Shown piece by piece: positions 55,271-64,000 of a DNA stretch of 64,000 bases. Numbering within the stretch: the stretch's first letter is position 1; each line of letters begins with the position of its first letter. The position numbers and the translations under genes are program-made. The notes beneath the pieces are model-generated. The model saw only the letters and a list, made by a program, of their open reading frames with translations, was not told where the DNA came from and did no database searches. The DNA comes from Saposhnikovia divaricata (Eukaryota; Streptophyta; Magnoliopsida; Apiales; Apiaceae). The stretch covers positions 175,532,148 to 175,596,147 of the forward strand of contig CM071598.1 of assembly GCA_036435485.1 (NCBI GenBank), read 5' to 3'.

Positions 55271-57439
55271 TCTACACATCAATCAAAGTCTTTCCCGTAG
55301 CCAAGAATGGTCATCCCAATATTATGGGAATCTTCTTATCTTCCTCGAAATCCAAGATAACAAAATCAGCAGGAAATATAAGTTTGTCAACTTTCACCAA
55401 CACATCCTCCACTATGCCTCTAGGTTATGTAACTGAACGAGCAACCAACTGCAAAGAGATGTTGGTAGGCTTTGGTTCTGGTAGACCAAGTTGCATATAG
55501 ACTGACAAGGGCATGAGATTGATGCTAGCTCCCAAGTCACACAAGCACTTCGCAAAAGACAAATTACCAATAGTGCATGGAATTGTAAAGCTACCAGGAT
55601 CCTTTAGTTTTGGAGGCAATTTCTGTTGCAGCACAGCACTGCACTCTTCCGTTAGGGCAACGGTCTCTAATTCCTCGAGCTTCAACTTACAAGAAAGAAT
55701 CCCCTTCATGAACTTGGCATAGCTCGGCATCTGTTCAAGAGCTTCGGCAAAGGGAATGTTAATCTGCAACTTCTTGAACACCTCTAAGAACTTAGCAACC
55801 TTCTTGTCCAACTGCTGCTTCTGGAGTCTTCTAGGATAAGGAGGAGGAGGATAGATCTGAGTTTACTTTGTAGACTGCTCCACAAAATTTTTAACAGGTT
55901 CCTTGCTCTTCTCTACTTCACCACCTTGTTGATCAGCCACCAAATCAAATTGAGCAATTTTGGGCACTGCAGATTTTTCAACCTGCTGATTCTAAACATC
56001 TTCATCTTCTTCGACTGCTGATTTAGGGCCTGCTATAACTTTTCCCGATCTCAAAGTCACAGCCTTCACTTGTTCTTTGCTATCCCTCCTACCTGGATTT
56101 GTTTCCGTATCACTAGGAAGAGTTCCTTGTTGCCTACTAAGTAAGGCACTTGCAATCTGTCCCACCTGAGTTTACAAGACCTTATGAGAAGCTTGCAGGT
56201 TCTTCACCATCATCCACAAATCATCCCTTTCTAGTTTTTCATTAGATGATTGCCCCGCATGAGCCTGGGGCTATTGCTGCTGAAATCCAGGAGGCTGATA
56301 TGATTGCTTTGGAGCATACTGCTGCTGATAACCTTGATTGAATGGCCTTGCTTGCTGACCCTGAAACTGCTGATAGGGCTGAGGTTGTTGAGCACCTTGG
56401 TTGTTGCTCCAGCTGAAGTTAGGATGATTCCTGTTGTTTGGATGATAGGTGGCTGGAACTGATGCAGCAAGTCTCTGAAAATTACTTACGAACTGTGCTG
56501 ATTCAGAAGAGATAGCACACTGATTCATCTCATGTGCGCCCGCACATAGCTCACAAATACTAGAAACCTGCTGAACTCCATAATTAGCAAGAGAATCACC
56601 TTCATCGAAAGAGCCTTCAACTGAGCTGCAATAGCTGAAGCCGTGTCAACTTCAAGAACACCTGCTACCTTACCTTGAGAAAGCCTCTGTGTTGGATTTT
56701 GATATTCGTTAGCAGCCATCATCTCAATAAGATCATAAGCTTCCTCATAGCTCTTCGCCCACAGAGCTCCACCTGATGCTGCATCTAGCAAAGGCCTAGA
56801 CTATGCTCCCAACCCATTGTAAAAACCATTAATAACCATCCAATCAGGCATGCCATGATGAGGACACCTTCGTAGCATCTCCTTATAACGTTCCCAAGGC
56901 TCACACAAAGACTCGCCAGATTGCTATTGAAATTGAGTTAACTGGTTCCTTATTGCTGCAGTTTTCGCCATAGGGAAGAATTTAGTAAGAAACTTCTGAG
57001 CAAGATCATCCCATGTAGTAATGGAACTAGCTAGTAGAGAATGTAACCAGCCCTTAGCCTTATCCCTTAAGGAGAATGGGAAAAGCCTCAACTTGATAGC
57101 ATCATCCGACACACCATTAAATTTGAAAGTGTCGCAGATCTCGATAAAGTCCCGGATGTGCATGTTAGGATCCTCTGTCGAAGCACCCCCAAACCGAACC
57201 GAATTCTGCACCATCTAAATTGTGCTCGGCTTGATCTCAAAGTTATTCGCTGCAATAGCTGGCCTGACAATACTAGATTGTATGTTAGTAATCTTCGGCT
57301 GTGAATAGTCCTTCAAAGCCTTGACTGCTGCTGGTAAATCTGCCATCTCTACAGTAGTTTCAAGTTCCTCTTTCTGATTATCTACTACAAGACCGTCTTC
57401 TGCCAGTTTTTCCTTACGAGCCTGCAAACGTGTTCGCAT
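55271..57439 (-). pseudogene. Gag-protease of element C
   Basis: Gag from ATG 57439: LRLFPFSLRDKAKGWLHSL and CPHHGMPDW in the capsid part, a CX2CX3HX4C zinc knuckle (CELCAGAHEMNQC, about 56540), a Gln-rich linker, and a retropepsin with CDLGASINLMP near 55530. At least one frameshift (56600-56640) and ten in-frame stops. First bases on the minus strand: TAG 57217, 56926, 56803, 56273, 55994, 55274; TAA 56174, 55865, 55427; TGA 55313. Most are explained by C to T changes in CAG, CAA or CGA codons. Confidence 0.85.
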
Positions 57440-57553
57440 ACACGTTCAAGTACCTGAAAACACCACGAAACAAACAACTAAGTAAGAAATCCGAGTCAGT
57501 GAACGCTAACGACCACTGATGACAAGCACATAAACTAAACAAAATACCGATGA

Positions 57554-57571
57554 TCCCCGGCAGCGGCACCA
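57554..57571 (-). other. Primer binding site of element C
   Basis: TGGTGCCGCTGCCGGGGA on the minus strand, six bases inside the 5' LTR. Confidence 0.75.
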
Positions 57572-57577
57572 AAAACT

Positions 57578-58847
57578 TGTTAGCACAAAATTACGCAAGC
57601 GCACGTAGTCACAAGTAATATAATTAATGTTCGTTCCGCAGAGATCTGGTTAAGTTTCAATCAGTAAATATGCCTATGCAACAATGTTTGTTTTTAATCC
57701 ACTGCTAAGACAAATAACAAGAATGAGGTTTTAATTATCTAAATTAACTAGGATGCAAATTATTTAACTAAGAATAATTAACTAATGAGAATTTAATATG
57801 ATTTATTTATATGAGATAAAACATGGAATCCTAATTTCATTATCTACTTCACTTAGAGTCGCAGCTTTTAATCAATACATGTGATGGTTTTGATATCTGA
57901 TCGGATAACACGAAACAAACAAAAGCTACCTCTCGGTATACTAATACCAAACTACGCATGCATCCATAAAAGAGATAGAAGATGAGTAGACACCTATTAT
58001 GTTTAGACCCTATATCTCTATAGAATTTGAAAACATAAAGGTTTAAGCACAAGTTATCCACTTAGATCACATAGGGTAGCATAATATCCCTATTTACGCC
58101 ACAAATCATGATGTTAAAACATCAACCTATCCTATGCTAGCATGGCAAGTTCTAAATCTCAAGATCCACTCTCGTTTAGCAAGAGATTAACATATTAGAT
58201 GTTAGCTACGCATCTAAATTCATGAAGCACAACCATACCAGGATATCAAGAATTCACCACACATAAATCTTTAAAGCATATAAACTACTAAGCTACATAG
58301 ATAAATCCATTAGGATCCCATGACAACGATTAGTTCATAGTTGAACCGTTCGTCACCATGGGATTAGATGAAAACATGATATTAAACAAGATATAAAATA
58401 AAGAAGCAATAATATTAATAAAAACAAGAGTTGAGAGAACAAATCTATAATCCAAAGTATACAAAAGATGAAGTAGATCTAGATCATTGCTTGTCACCGA
58501 GCTTGAATCCTTCTCCACTTTTCTCTCTTGCAGTTCTACGTTACAATAATAAAAATCTGATACAAATTACATGGTAAGATGTGTTTAAATAGACTCTAGA
58601 AGTCTTGCCCAATAAGCAATTACCTTCTATTACAATTAGAATTCGATTAAGATGCCAAAAGCTGCCCAAAATACAATTAGAATTAGAAAAAGGGCAAAAC
58701 TGGATTTTTTCTGCATGGCTTAACATAGACCACATGCGCGATTTTATTCAGAACTTCCCCTGCACCTGCTATCTATCCCATGTTGTAGAAAATCTCTCAA
58801 GCTTCGCGTGAGCTGTAAGATCGCTGAAAACGGACTTCTAGAACTTG
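57578..58847 (-). repeat. 5' LTR of element C, truncated
   Basis: Matches 47264-48533. The outer ~220 bp are missing; similarity stops at TCTAGAACTT (58847). Confidence 0.9.
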
Positions 58848-60190
58848 TAATATAGTTTCGTTGAATATATAGAACACATGGTAAAACATCTACTAGATTT
58901 AAGCTAAAGATAGAGAACACAGTAGATCACCTAATGTAATTAGTAGAACACAGAATACGTAATGTAATTAGTAGAATACTTAATAATTAAAATTGAAATT
59001 TTATTATTTAATAAAATTAATTATATTAAAATTAAAGAAAACTTATTGAAACACCTACTAGATTCAAGTTAAAGAACATCTAGCGGAACACATCTAATTA
59101 GTAGAACATCTAATATAATTAGTAGAATATTTAATAAAATTGCAATTTTATTATTTAATAAAATTAAATATATTAAATTTAAAGAACACCTATTGAAACA
59201 CCTACTAGATTCAAGTTAAAGATAAAGAACGTAGAACACATCTAATTAGTATAACACCTTGAAGAACATCTAATGTAATTACATTAATAAAATACTTAAT
59301 AGAATTTTAATTATTAAATCTTGTTAAAAAAATAATTAAAGAATAATTTTTTTTGTAAAATTAATAGTGACATATTTAATATAATTTTGATTGAATATAT
59401 AGAACATCTAATCGAACACCTACTTGAATATATCTTATATATTGAATCTTTTTCTAATCAATGAAATATTTAACGAAATAATTAATTTAATTTAACCTAG
59501 TAGAAAATCTAATGTAATTAATATAACACAGGTTAGAATTTTAAATTTATTATTTATTAAAGTTAGACCTATTAAATTTATTAAAAAAATACATATTAAT
59601 TTTATTCTAACAGTATCGGTAGAACTTTTAATATAATTTTAATTGCATATATAAAACACCTAGTAGAACATCTACTAAATTTAAGTTAAAGATAGAGAAC
59701 ACCTAGTAGAACACCTACTAGAATATATCTATAGATTGAATCTTTTTCTGATCGATGAAGTATTTAATGTAATTTTAGTTAAAGATTGACAATACATTGT
59801 AGAACACCTAATGAAATTCAAATTTTATAATTTAACGAATTTAATTATATTAAAAATAGTTACAGAATTATCTAAAAATAAATTTAATATAATATATTAT
59901 TATATTATTTAAATTGAAACGTACTTTTATAAAAATTAAAGAAATATTTGATAGAATCTTTGTAGTAACATTTTATAAATTCAAAATAGTCAAAAAGATC
60001 TCATTGAAATTAGAGTATATCTTGAATTAAATACCATTATATAGTTTCCATTTTTAAATATTAACTTAAATGTATTTGAATGAGATAATTACCTTATTTA
60101 TATTTGTATCAGATTCTATATTATAGTAATGAATGGTGTAGATTTAATTGTCTAAGTTTTTCATGGGCTTAATGATCCTGTAGTTAGCTA
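58848..60190. repeat. AT-rich region with recurring GAACACCTA words
   Basis: No gene. The words GAACACCTACTAGA, GAACATCTAATGTAATTAG and TAGATTCAAGTTAAAG recur irregularly, roughly every 60-170 bp, from 58848 to about 59830. The region is probably a degenerate tandem or transposon-derived sequence, but no termini were found. Confidence 0.5.
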
Positions 60191-60347
60191 TAGGAGAATT
60201 TCCTAAAATTAACCATACACATCACATAATTTCCTAATATCATTAATGCCCCTACGGGCCCTTATAAAATAAAATGTAACAAATATTTCAAATCACATGA
60301 TTTTAAAGGTTAACTCTAACAAAGGTTAACTTTAGGAAATTCTCCTA
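60191..60347. mobile_element. Short inverted-repeat element (MITE)
   Basis: 157 bp with 24-bp inverted ends differing at one base (TAGGAGAATTTCCTAAAATT and its complement). The TA at each edge could be a target duplication. No coding capacity. Confidence 0.8.
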
Positions 60348-60375
60348 AAGTTAACTTTAGGAACATTTGTTTTTT

Positions 60376-60379
<4 letters not shown>

Positions 60380-60454
<75 letters not shown>
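60380..60454. repeat. (AT)n microsatellite
   Basis: About 75 bp of alternating AT. Confidence 0.95.
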
Positions 60455-60460
<6 letters not shown>

Positions 60461-60848
60461 GTCATTGCTCCATGAAGAACACCATTATATAAAGAACAAT
60501 AAAGAACACCATGGAATACATAAAATCGCTTTTAGATTCTAATTTTCACATAAAAAATTATGTTTTATAAATGAAAATAGAATCTAACGAAAAATTAGGA
60601 TCAAATGTAACATGATTACACATAATTTTATTGTTACAAAAATATATATAAGATTCTATAGTGGATTCTATGTGACATTTGATTTTTAAATTTAGATGAG
60701 ATTCTATGTTAGATTCGATATGTTAAGTTTAATTGTTGTTAAATTTTGTGATTCTTATCATAACAAATCATTTTTTACGAAAAATAATGTATTATGATGA
60801 TGTTCTTTATTGTTTTTTTATATAAGATGTTCTTTTTAGAGAGTAACT

Positions 60849-60850
<2 letters not shown>
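60455..60850. mobile_element. Inverted-repeat element between AT arrays
   Basis: Ends share AAGAACAATAAAGAACACC-type sequence in inverted orientation (about 60473-60515 and 60795-60840) with several mismatches. The inside repeats AGATTCTATNNNGATTCTATG. Flanked on both sides by (AT)n, which hides any target duplication. Confidence 0.6.

Positions 60851-60912
<62 letters not shown>
60851..60912. repeat. (AT)n microsatellite
   Basis: About 62 bp of alternating AT. Confidence 0.95.
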
Positions 60913-60917
<5 letters not shown>

Positions 60918-61262
60918 GCTACTCCAATACAAACCTCCTTAGAATACACACCTAAAAACCAAATTTCAAGCTAATCTAATTACCAAACTAATGACCAAAC
61001 TAGGGGTACCCCAATACAAAAAAATGTATAATAATCTACCTTCTATTCAGTAAAAAAAAATAATAAATCACTGTTCACTGTGCTGACATGGCAGTGACGT
61101 CAGCATGAACAGTGATTTTTTTTTTGCTGGACGTTGGTGAGTTAATTTAGGACATTTTTTTGTGAAGGTGCCCCTGGCGGGGCCCTTAGAATAGATGAAA
61201 TATAATATATTTACTGTTGATTTGTAGTTCTCATTTTAAGAGTGGTTTGTATTTGAGCAAAA

Positions 61263-61264
<2 letters not shown>
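60913..61264. mobile_element. MULE-like MITE between AT arrays
   Basis: Ends are imperfect inverted repeats around CTCAAATACAAACCACTCTT (right end, read inwards) and CTCCAATACAAACCTCCTT (left). They resemble the ends of the MULE at 17518-18711 (GCTCAAATGAGAACC). Inside is a strong hairpin, AATCACTGTTCA ... TGAACAGTGATT (61064-61116), with an inner TGCTGAC/GTCAGCA pair. Confidence 0.55.

Positions 61265-61322
<58 letters not shown>
61265..61322. repeat. (AT)n microsatellite
   Basis: About 58 bp of alternating AT. Confidence 0.95.
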
Positions 61323-61324
<2 letters not shown>

Positions 61325-61401
61325 TCTTACGTCATTACATCTCAAAGTTATAAAAGTGTGAACTTTATCTTTAATTTGTAAAAATTACAAGAAAACATTG
61401 T

Positions 61402-62666
61402 TTCAAACCAGGACGTACGTTGATACTAATATGGTTGTGTCTGATCTGTTACTTCAGAATGTACGACAGTGGGATGTTGACAAGATTTATCAAATATTCT
61501 CTAGAGAGGATGCTTAGCTTATTTTGGCAACTCGTATTCTTGAGCATCAAGTGGAAGATCATCTGGCCTGGACAAGAACTACAAATGGAAAGTACTCTGT
61601 TAAAACGGGATATCAATTGTGGCACAATCGAAATGTAGGTGTTGGAGCTGTTTTGCAGTCGAAAGGGTGGAGTAAGTTATGGAGGTTGGATTTGCCTCAC
61701 AAGATAAAGGTTTTTCTTTGGCGTTTCTGCAGGAACAACATCCCAGTGAAAAGTAGTTTAAGTATGAAGGGAGTGCAAATTCCTCTTAATTTCCCTATGT
61801 GTAACTCTGATCTTGAGGACATCTTTCATGTTTTCTTTGATTGTCCCTTTGCAACTGCTTGCTGGTCTGTCTATGGTTTTCACTATGATTTAACGAGTGT
61901 AGACAATGCAGCTTCCTGGTTGTTAGTCAAGCTGGATACAGGATCTGAGGTTGAAGTGTTGACAGTGATCAAAGTGTTGTGGGGTGTCTGGTTTTTCAGG
62001 AATCAGAAGGTCTGGGAGAATAAAGTGGTGACTGCAGATATAGCAATGGGGTGGAGTGCAAAGAGTATCTGAGAATGGAGAGAGGCTAGAGCAAAGCGAC
62101 CATCTCAATTGTCTGGTAGTTCAATCAGTAGTAGTTCTGTTTGATCGAAATGGCAGAAACCAGAAATGGGAACCCTCAAACTGAATGTTGACGCAGCAGT
62201 GAAAGTGGGAGAAACAAAGTATAGCATGGGCTTGGTTCTGAGAGATCACAATGGCAGCCTGGTTGGTGGAAAAACAGTTTGCAAAGCTATGACAACAACT
62301 GTTTTTGAAGATGAAGCTTTAGCAGTTTTGGAAGGTCTAAAATGGCTCCTCACGAAGTCATATGAAAGGGTAATTATTGAATCTGATTCTCTTCTCAATG
62401 TTCGAGCTCTTCAAGGTCCTGATGATAATGTTCTGGAAGTTGGTAATGTGTTGAGTGCCTGTCGTTCTATATTGGATTCTCGAGCAGGTTTATCAGTTTC
62501 TTTCGTTAAAAGACAAGCGAATGGGGTTGCTCATTTGGTAGCTAAAATGCCCTGTTCCCTGAATTGTCAAAACGTGTTTACGTCTCCTCCGATTTCTTTG
62601 GTGGAGTCTCTCTTGTATGACATTTCTTATTAATGATATTCGTCTTTTATTTCAAAAAAAAAAAAA
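61402..62666 (+). mobile_element. 5'-truncated LINE with poly(A) tail
   Basis: Holds only the end of an L1-type ORF2 and an A-run (62654-62666) after a short 3' UTR. 5' truncation is the usual product of target-primed reverse transcription. The exact start and the target duplication were not resolved. Confidence 0.85.
61437..62633 (+). pseudogene. LINE ORF2 C-terminus: zinc-binding domain and RNase H
   Basis: One frame with stops at 61515 (TAG), 62070 (TGA) and about 62142 (TGA). The first part fits the zf-RVT domain of plant LINEs (TTNGKYSVKTGYQLWH, LWRLDLPHKIKVFLWR, then a Cys/His cluster with FHVFFDCPFATACW). The second is an RNase H-like domain (LKLNVDAAVKVGE, MGLVLRDHNG, EALAVLEGLKWL, IIESDSL, VKRQANGVAHLVA). 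The reverse transcriptase and endonuclease are lost by truncation. Confidence 0.88.
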
Positions 62667-63252
62667 TTAAAAGCGGTAAATAATGAAAATTAATATTATT
62701 AAATTTTGTAGATAAAATCAGTTCGTACGTATAATACCAACTAATAATGTACAATCAATCAATTATACGTTAAAAAATTGATATTTGTTTAATTACATGT
62801 TTTTAAAAATTATCCCTTTTTTTATTTCTTCTTCGTTTTTTTGACAATTAACCTATATTTCTTCTTTATAACAATCTTTTATAAATAAAACTTTACTTTA
62901 GTTAAATTAATTGTATATAATATATAAATAGTTCATATAATTTTAATTGAAATTATGAAATGCATTAATGATGATATGAACTATGGTACATTAACGAGTG
63001 TTCATCAAAGAAGAACCTCTAAAACTTATTTCATAGGTTGCAATTTAAACGCTATTTAGTATTTTTATATTTTTGAAGATATTAATTTCTTGTGAAGCAA
63101 GTGAGCAAAGCTAGTTAATGAATTTCAGTCGAACTCGAATTAAACGACTCGAATCAGACTATTGTAAAATTTAAATCTACCTCATTCTCATTTCGAACAA
63201 AATTTATATTTAATTTCCGATTTCATATATTACAAAATTGTACTAAGATCAC
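62667..63252. other. AT-rich spacer
   Basis: No coding sequence or repeat recognised between the LINE poly(A) and the SINE. Confidence 0.5.
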
Positions 63253-63392
63253 TTTTTTTTTTGATAATAAAGTACTTATAATCTTACAAATGTGTATATG
63301 CTCTAACAATTTTCGGGGTGAGCGAGGGTCGACCCATGACCTGGATCGACAAAGGTTATATATACCCTTAACCACTTGGGCTAAGCTCACTT
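63253..63392 (-). mobile_element. tRNA-derived SINE, minus strand
   Basis: On the minus strand: an A-box-like GCCCAAGTGGTTAAGGG, B-box-like GGTCATGGGTCGACCC (about 63321-63338) and a terminal A-run (T run 63253-63262). A 10-bp flanking repeat with one mismatch (CTAAGATCAC 63243-63252 and CTAAGCTCAC 63383-63392) may be the target duplication, or its right copy may belong to the SINE head. It differs from the SINE at 32859. Confidence 0.65.
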
Positions 63393-63429
63393 AAATGAGC
63401 CGAACTAGATCCATATCCTTGTTAGGAAC

Positions 63430-64000
63430 TGTTGGGAGTTGTCCCACATCAGTTGTGGGAGGGGCAGATAGCTAGTTTATAAGTAGTCAGTTAACTCCAT
63501 TAGTATGAGGCATTTTAGGAGTTACCCAAAAACAAATCCGTGCGGGCTCGGCCCAAAACGGACAATATCATACTAATGTGGAGTTAATTTCTGCTTAGCA
63601 AGCCCAACAAGTGGTATCAGAGCTATGGTTATAGCGATCCATAACAATCTCGTATGGGCTCCCAGAATGGATCCAAGAAAAAGGTAGATGAGCTATCCCA
63701 GGTTGTGCTTAAAGGGAGCATGTGGACTTTCCGGTATGAGCCTAGGGGGAGCCAGATAGCCATGAATTTCCGGTATGGGTCAAGGGGGATTCAGATCACA
63801 CAGAAAGAGGCAGATTCGACAGGTGTTGAGCCCGACATGTGAAGGGGGAGATTTTTGGGAGTTGTCCCACATCGGTTATGGAGGGGCAGATAGCTAGTTT
63901 GTAAGTAGTCAGTTAACTCCATTAGTATGAGGCCTTTTGGGAGTTACCCAAAAACAAATCCTACGGGCTCTATAACGACCTAGAAAATCGTGAATTTAGA
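63430..64000 (+). mobile_element. TRIM-type short LTR retrotransposon
   Basis: Left LTR of 180 bp (63430-63609, TGTTGGGAGTTGTCCC...GCCCAACA), a primer site TGGTATCAGAGC (63612-63623) matching initiator-methionine tRNA, a 230-bp interior, a purine tract GAAGGGGGAGATT (63841-63853), then a second LTR from 63853. That LTR follows the first for about 115 bp and departs after GGGCTC (about 63973), so it is truncated. The small frame at 63654-63842 contains a two-fold repeat (TTCCGGTATGAG/TTCCGGTATGGG) and is not a convincing gene. Confidence 0.85.

Larger units (their letters stand above)
47264..58847 (-). mobile_element. Element C: Athila-like Ty3/gypsy with extra ORF
   Basis: Minus-strand order: truncated 5' LTR (58847-57578), primer binding site, gag, protease, reverse transcriptase, RNase H, integrase, extra ORF (51261-50125), non-coding 3' region, polypurine tract, complete 3' LTR (48752-47264). 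The LTRs show roughly two dozen mismatches by eye over ~1.27 kb. The 5' LTR lacks its outermost ~220 bp and joins unrelated AT-rich DNA at 58848. The left end lies in element D, so C probably inserted into D and a later deletion removed the right LTR end with the rest of D. Confidence 0.88.

Noticed and set aside
54769..55500. 243-codon plus-strand frame
   Set aside because: Lies antisense to the well-supported pol/protease region of element C and shows no domain.
22996..57439. Idea that B (Gag only) and C (open pol) complement each other
   Set aside because: They belong to different lineages with different primer sites, LTRs and Gag types; D-like elements are the likelier partners of B.

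Overview
The window is AT-rich nuclear DNA of a flowering plant, most likely a eudicot. The evidence is plant Ty3/gypsy (Athila-like and Tat-like) and Ty1/copia polyproteins, a CACTA transposase with plant-type domains, Helitron ends, SINE/LINE/TRIM elements and plant F-box genes. I cannot name the species. Only one intact host gene is convincing: an F-box gene at 31081-32292. Nearly everything else is mobile DNA, often nested, and no tRNA, rRNA or CRISPR locus was seen.

Layout. 1-655: end of an LTR inserted into the 3' LTR of element A. 656-8671: element A, an Athila-like Ty3/gypsy element on the minus strand with gag and protease but no reverse transcriptase or integrase. It is inserted in a CACTA (En/Spm) transposon (8672-13676, minus) with a broken TNP2-type transposase. 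13677-15360: intergenic. 15361-17269: F-box pseudogene whose middle is replaced by a Ty1/copia fragment. 17518-18711: Mutator-like element with long TIRs and a 9-bp target duplication. 18911-21276: non-coding LTR retrotransposon with a 5-bp target duplication. 21346-30895: a Helitron split by element B (22455-29672, target duplication GACAT). Element B is a Tat-like LTR element with an intact 842-codon gag-protease ORF but no reverse transcriptase and only scrambled fragments of the rest of pol. 31081-32292: the F-box gene. 32141-37190: a tandem duplication that starts inside that gene; one copy carries a SINE and a MITE and the other preserves both empty sites.

37862-47263: element D, a Tat-like relative of B with full-length but broken gag-pol and an antisense extra ORF. 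47264-58847: element C, an Athila-like element on the minus strand with RT, RNase H and integrase and an extra ORF downstream of pol. 58848-61330: AT-rich DNA with three small inverted-repeat elements among (AT)n arrays. 61402-62666: 5'-truncated LINE. 63253-63392: SINE. 63430 onward: TRIM element.

How the parts relate. The F-box gene, its pseudogene and its duplicated 3' end are one small family fragmented by transposons. Elements B and D belong to one LTR family: B keeps Gag-protease and near-identical LTRs, while D shows the full domain order with many stop codons. Elements A and C share primer-binding-site type and a non-coding module near the 3' LTR. The most noteworthy items are element B (recently moved, so presumably mobilised by pol supplied in trans), the sense and antisense extra ORFs in C and D, the uneven stop-codon pattern in C, and the hairpin-rich ~80-bp tandem arrays near the 3' ends of B and D. 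All counts were made by eye; no alignment or database search was run.
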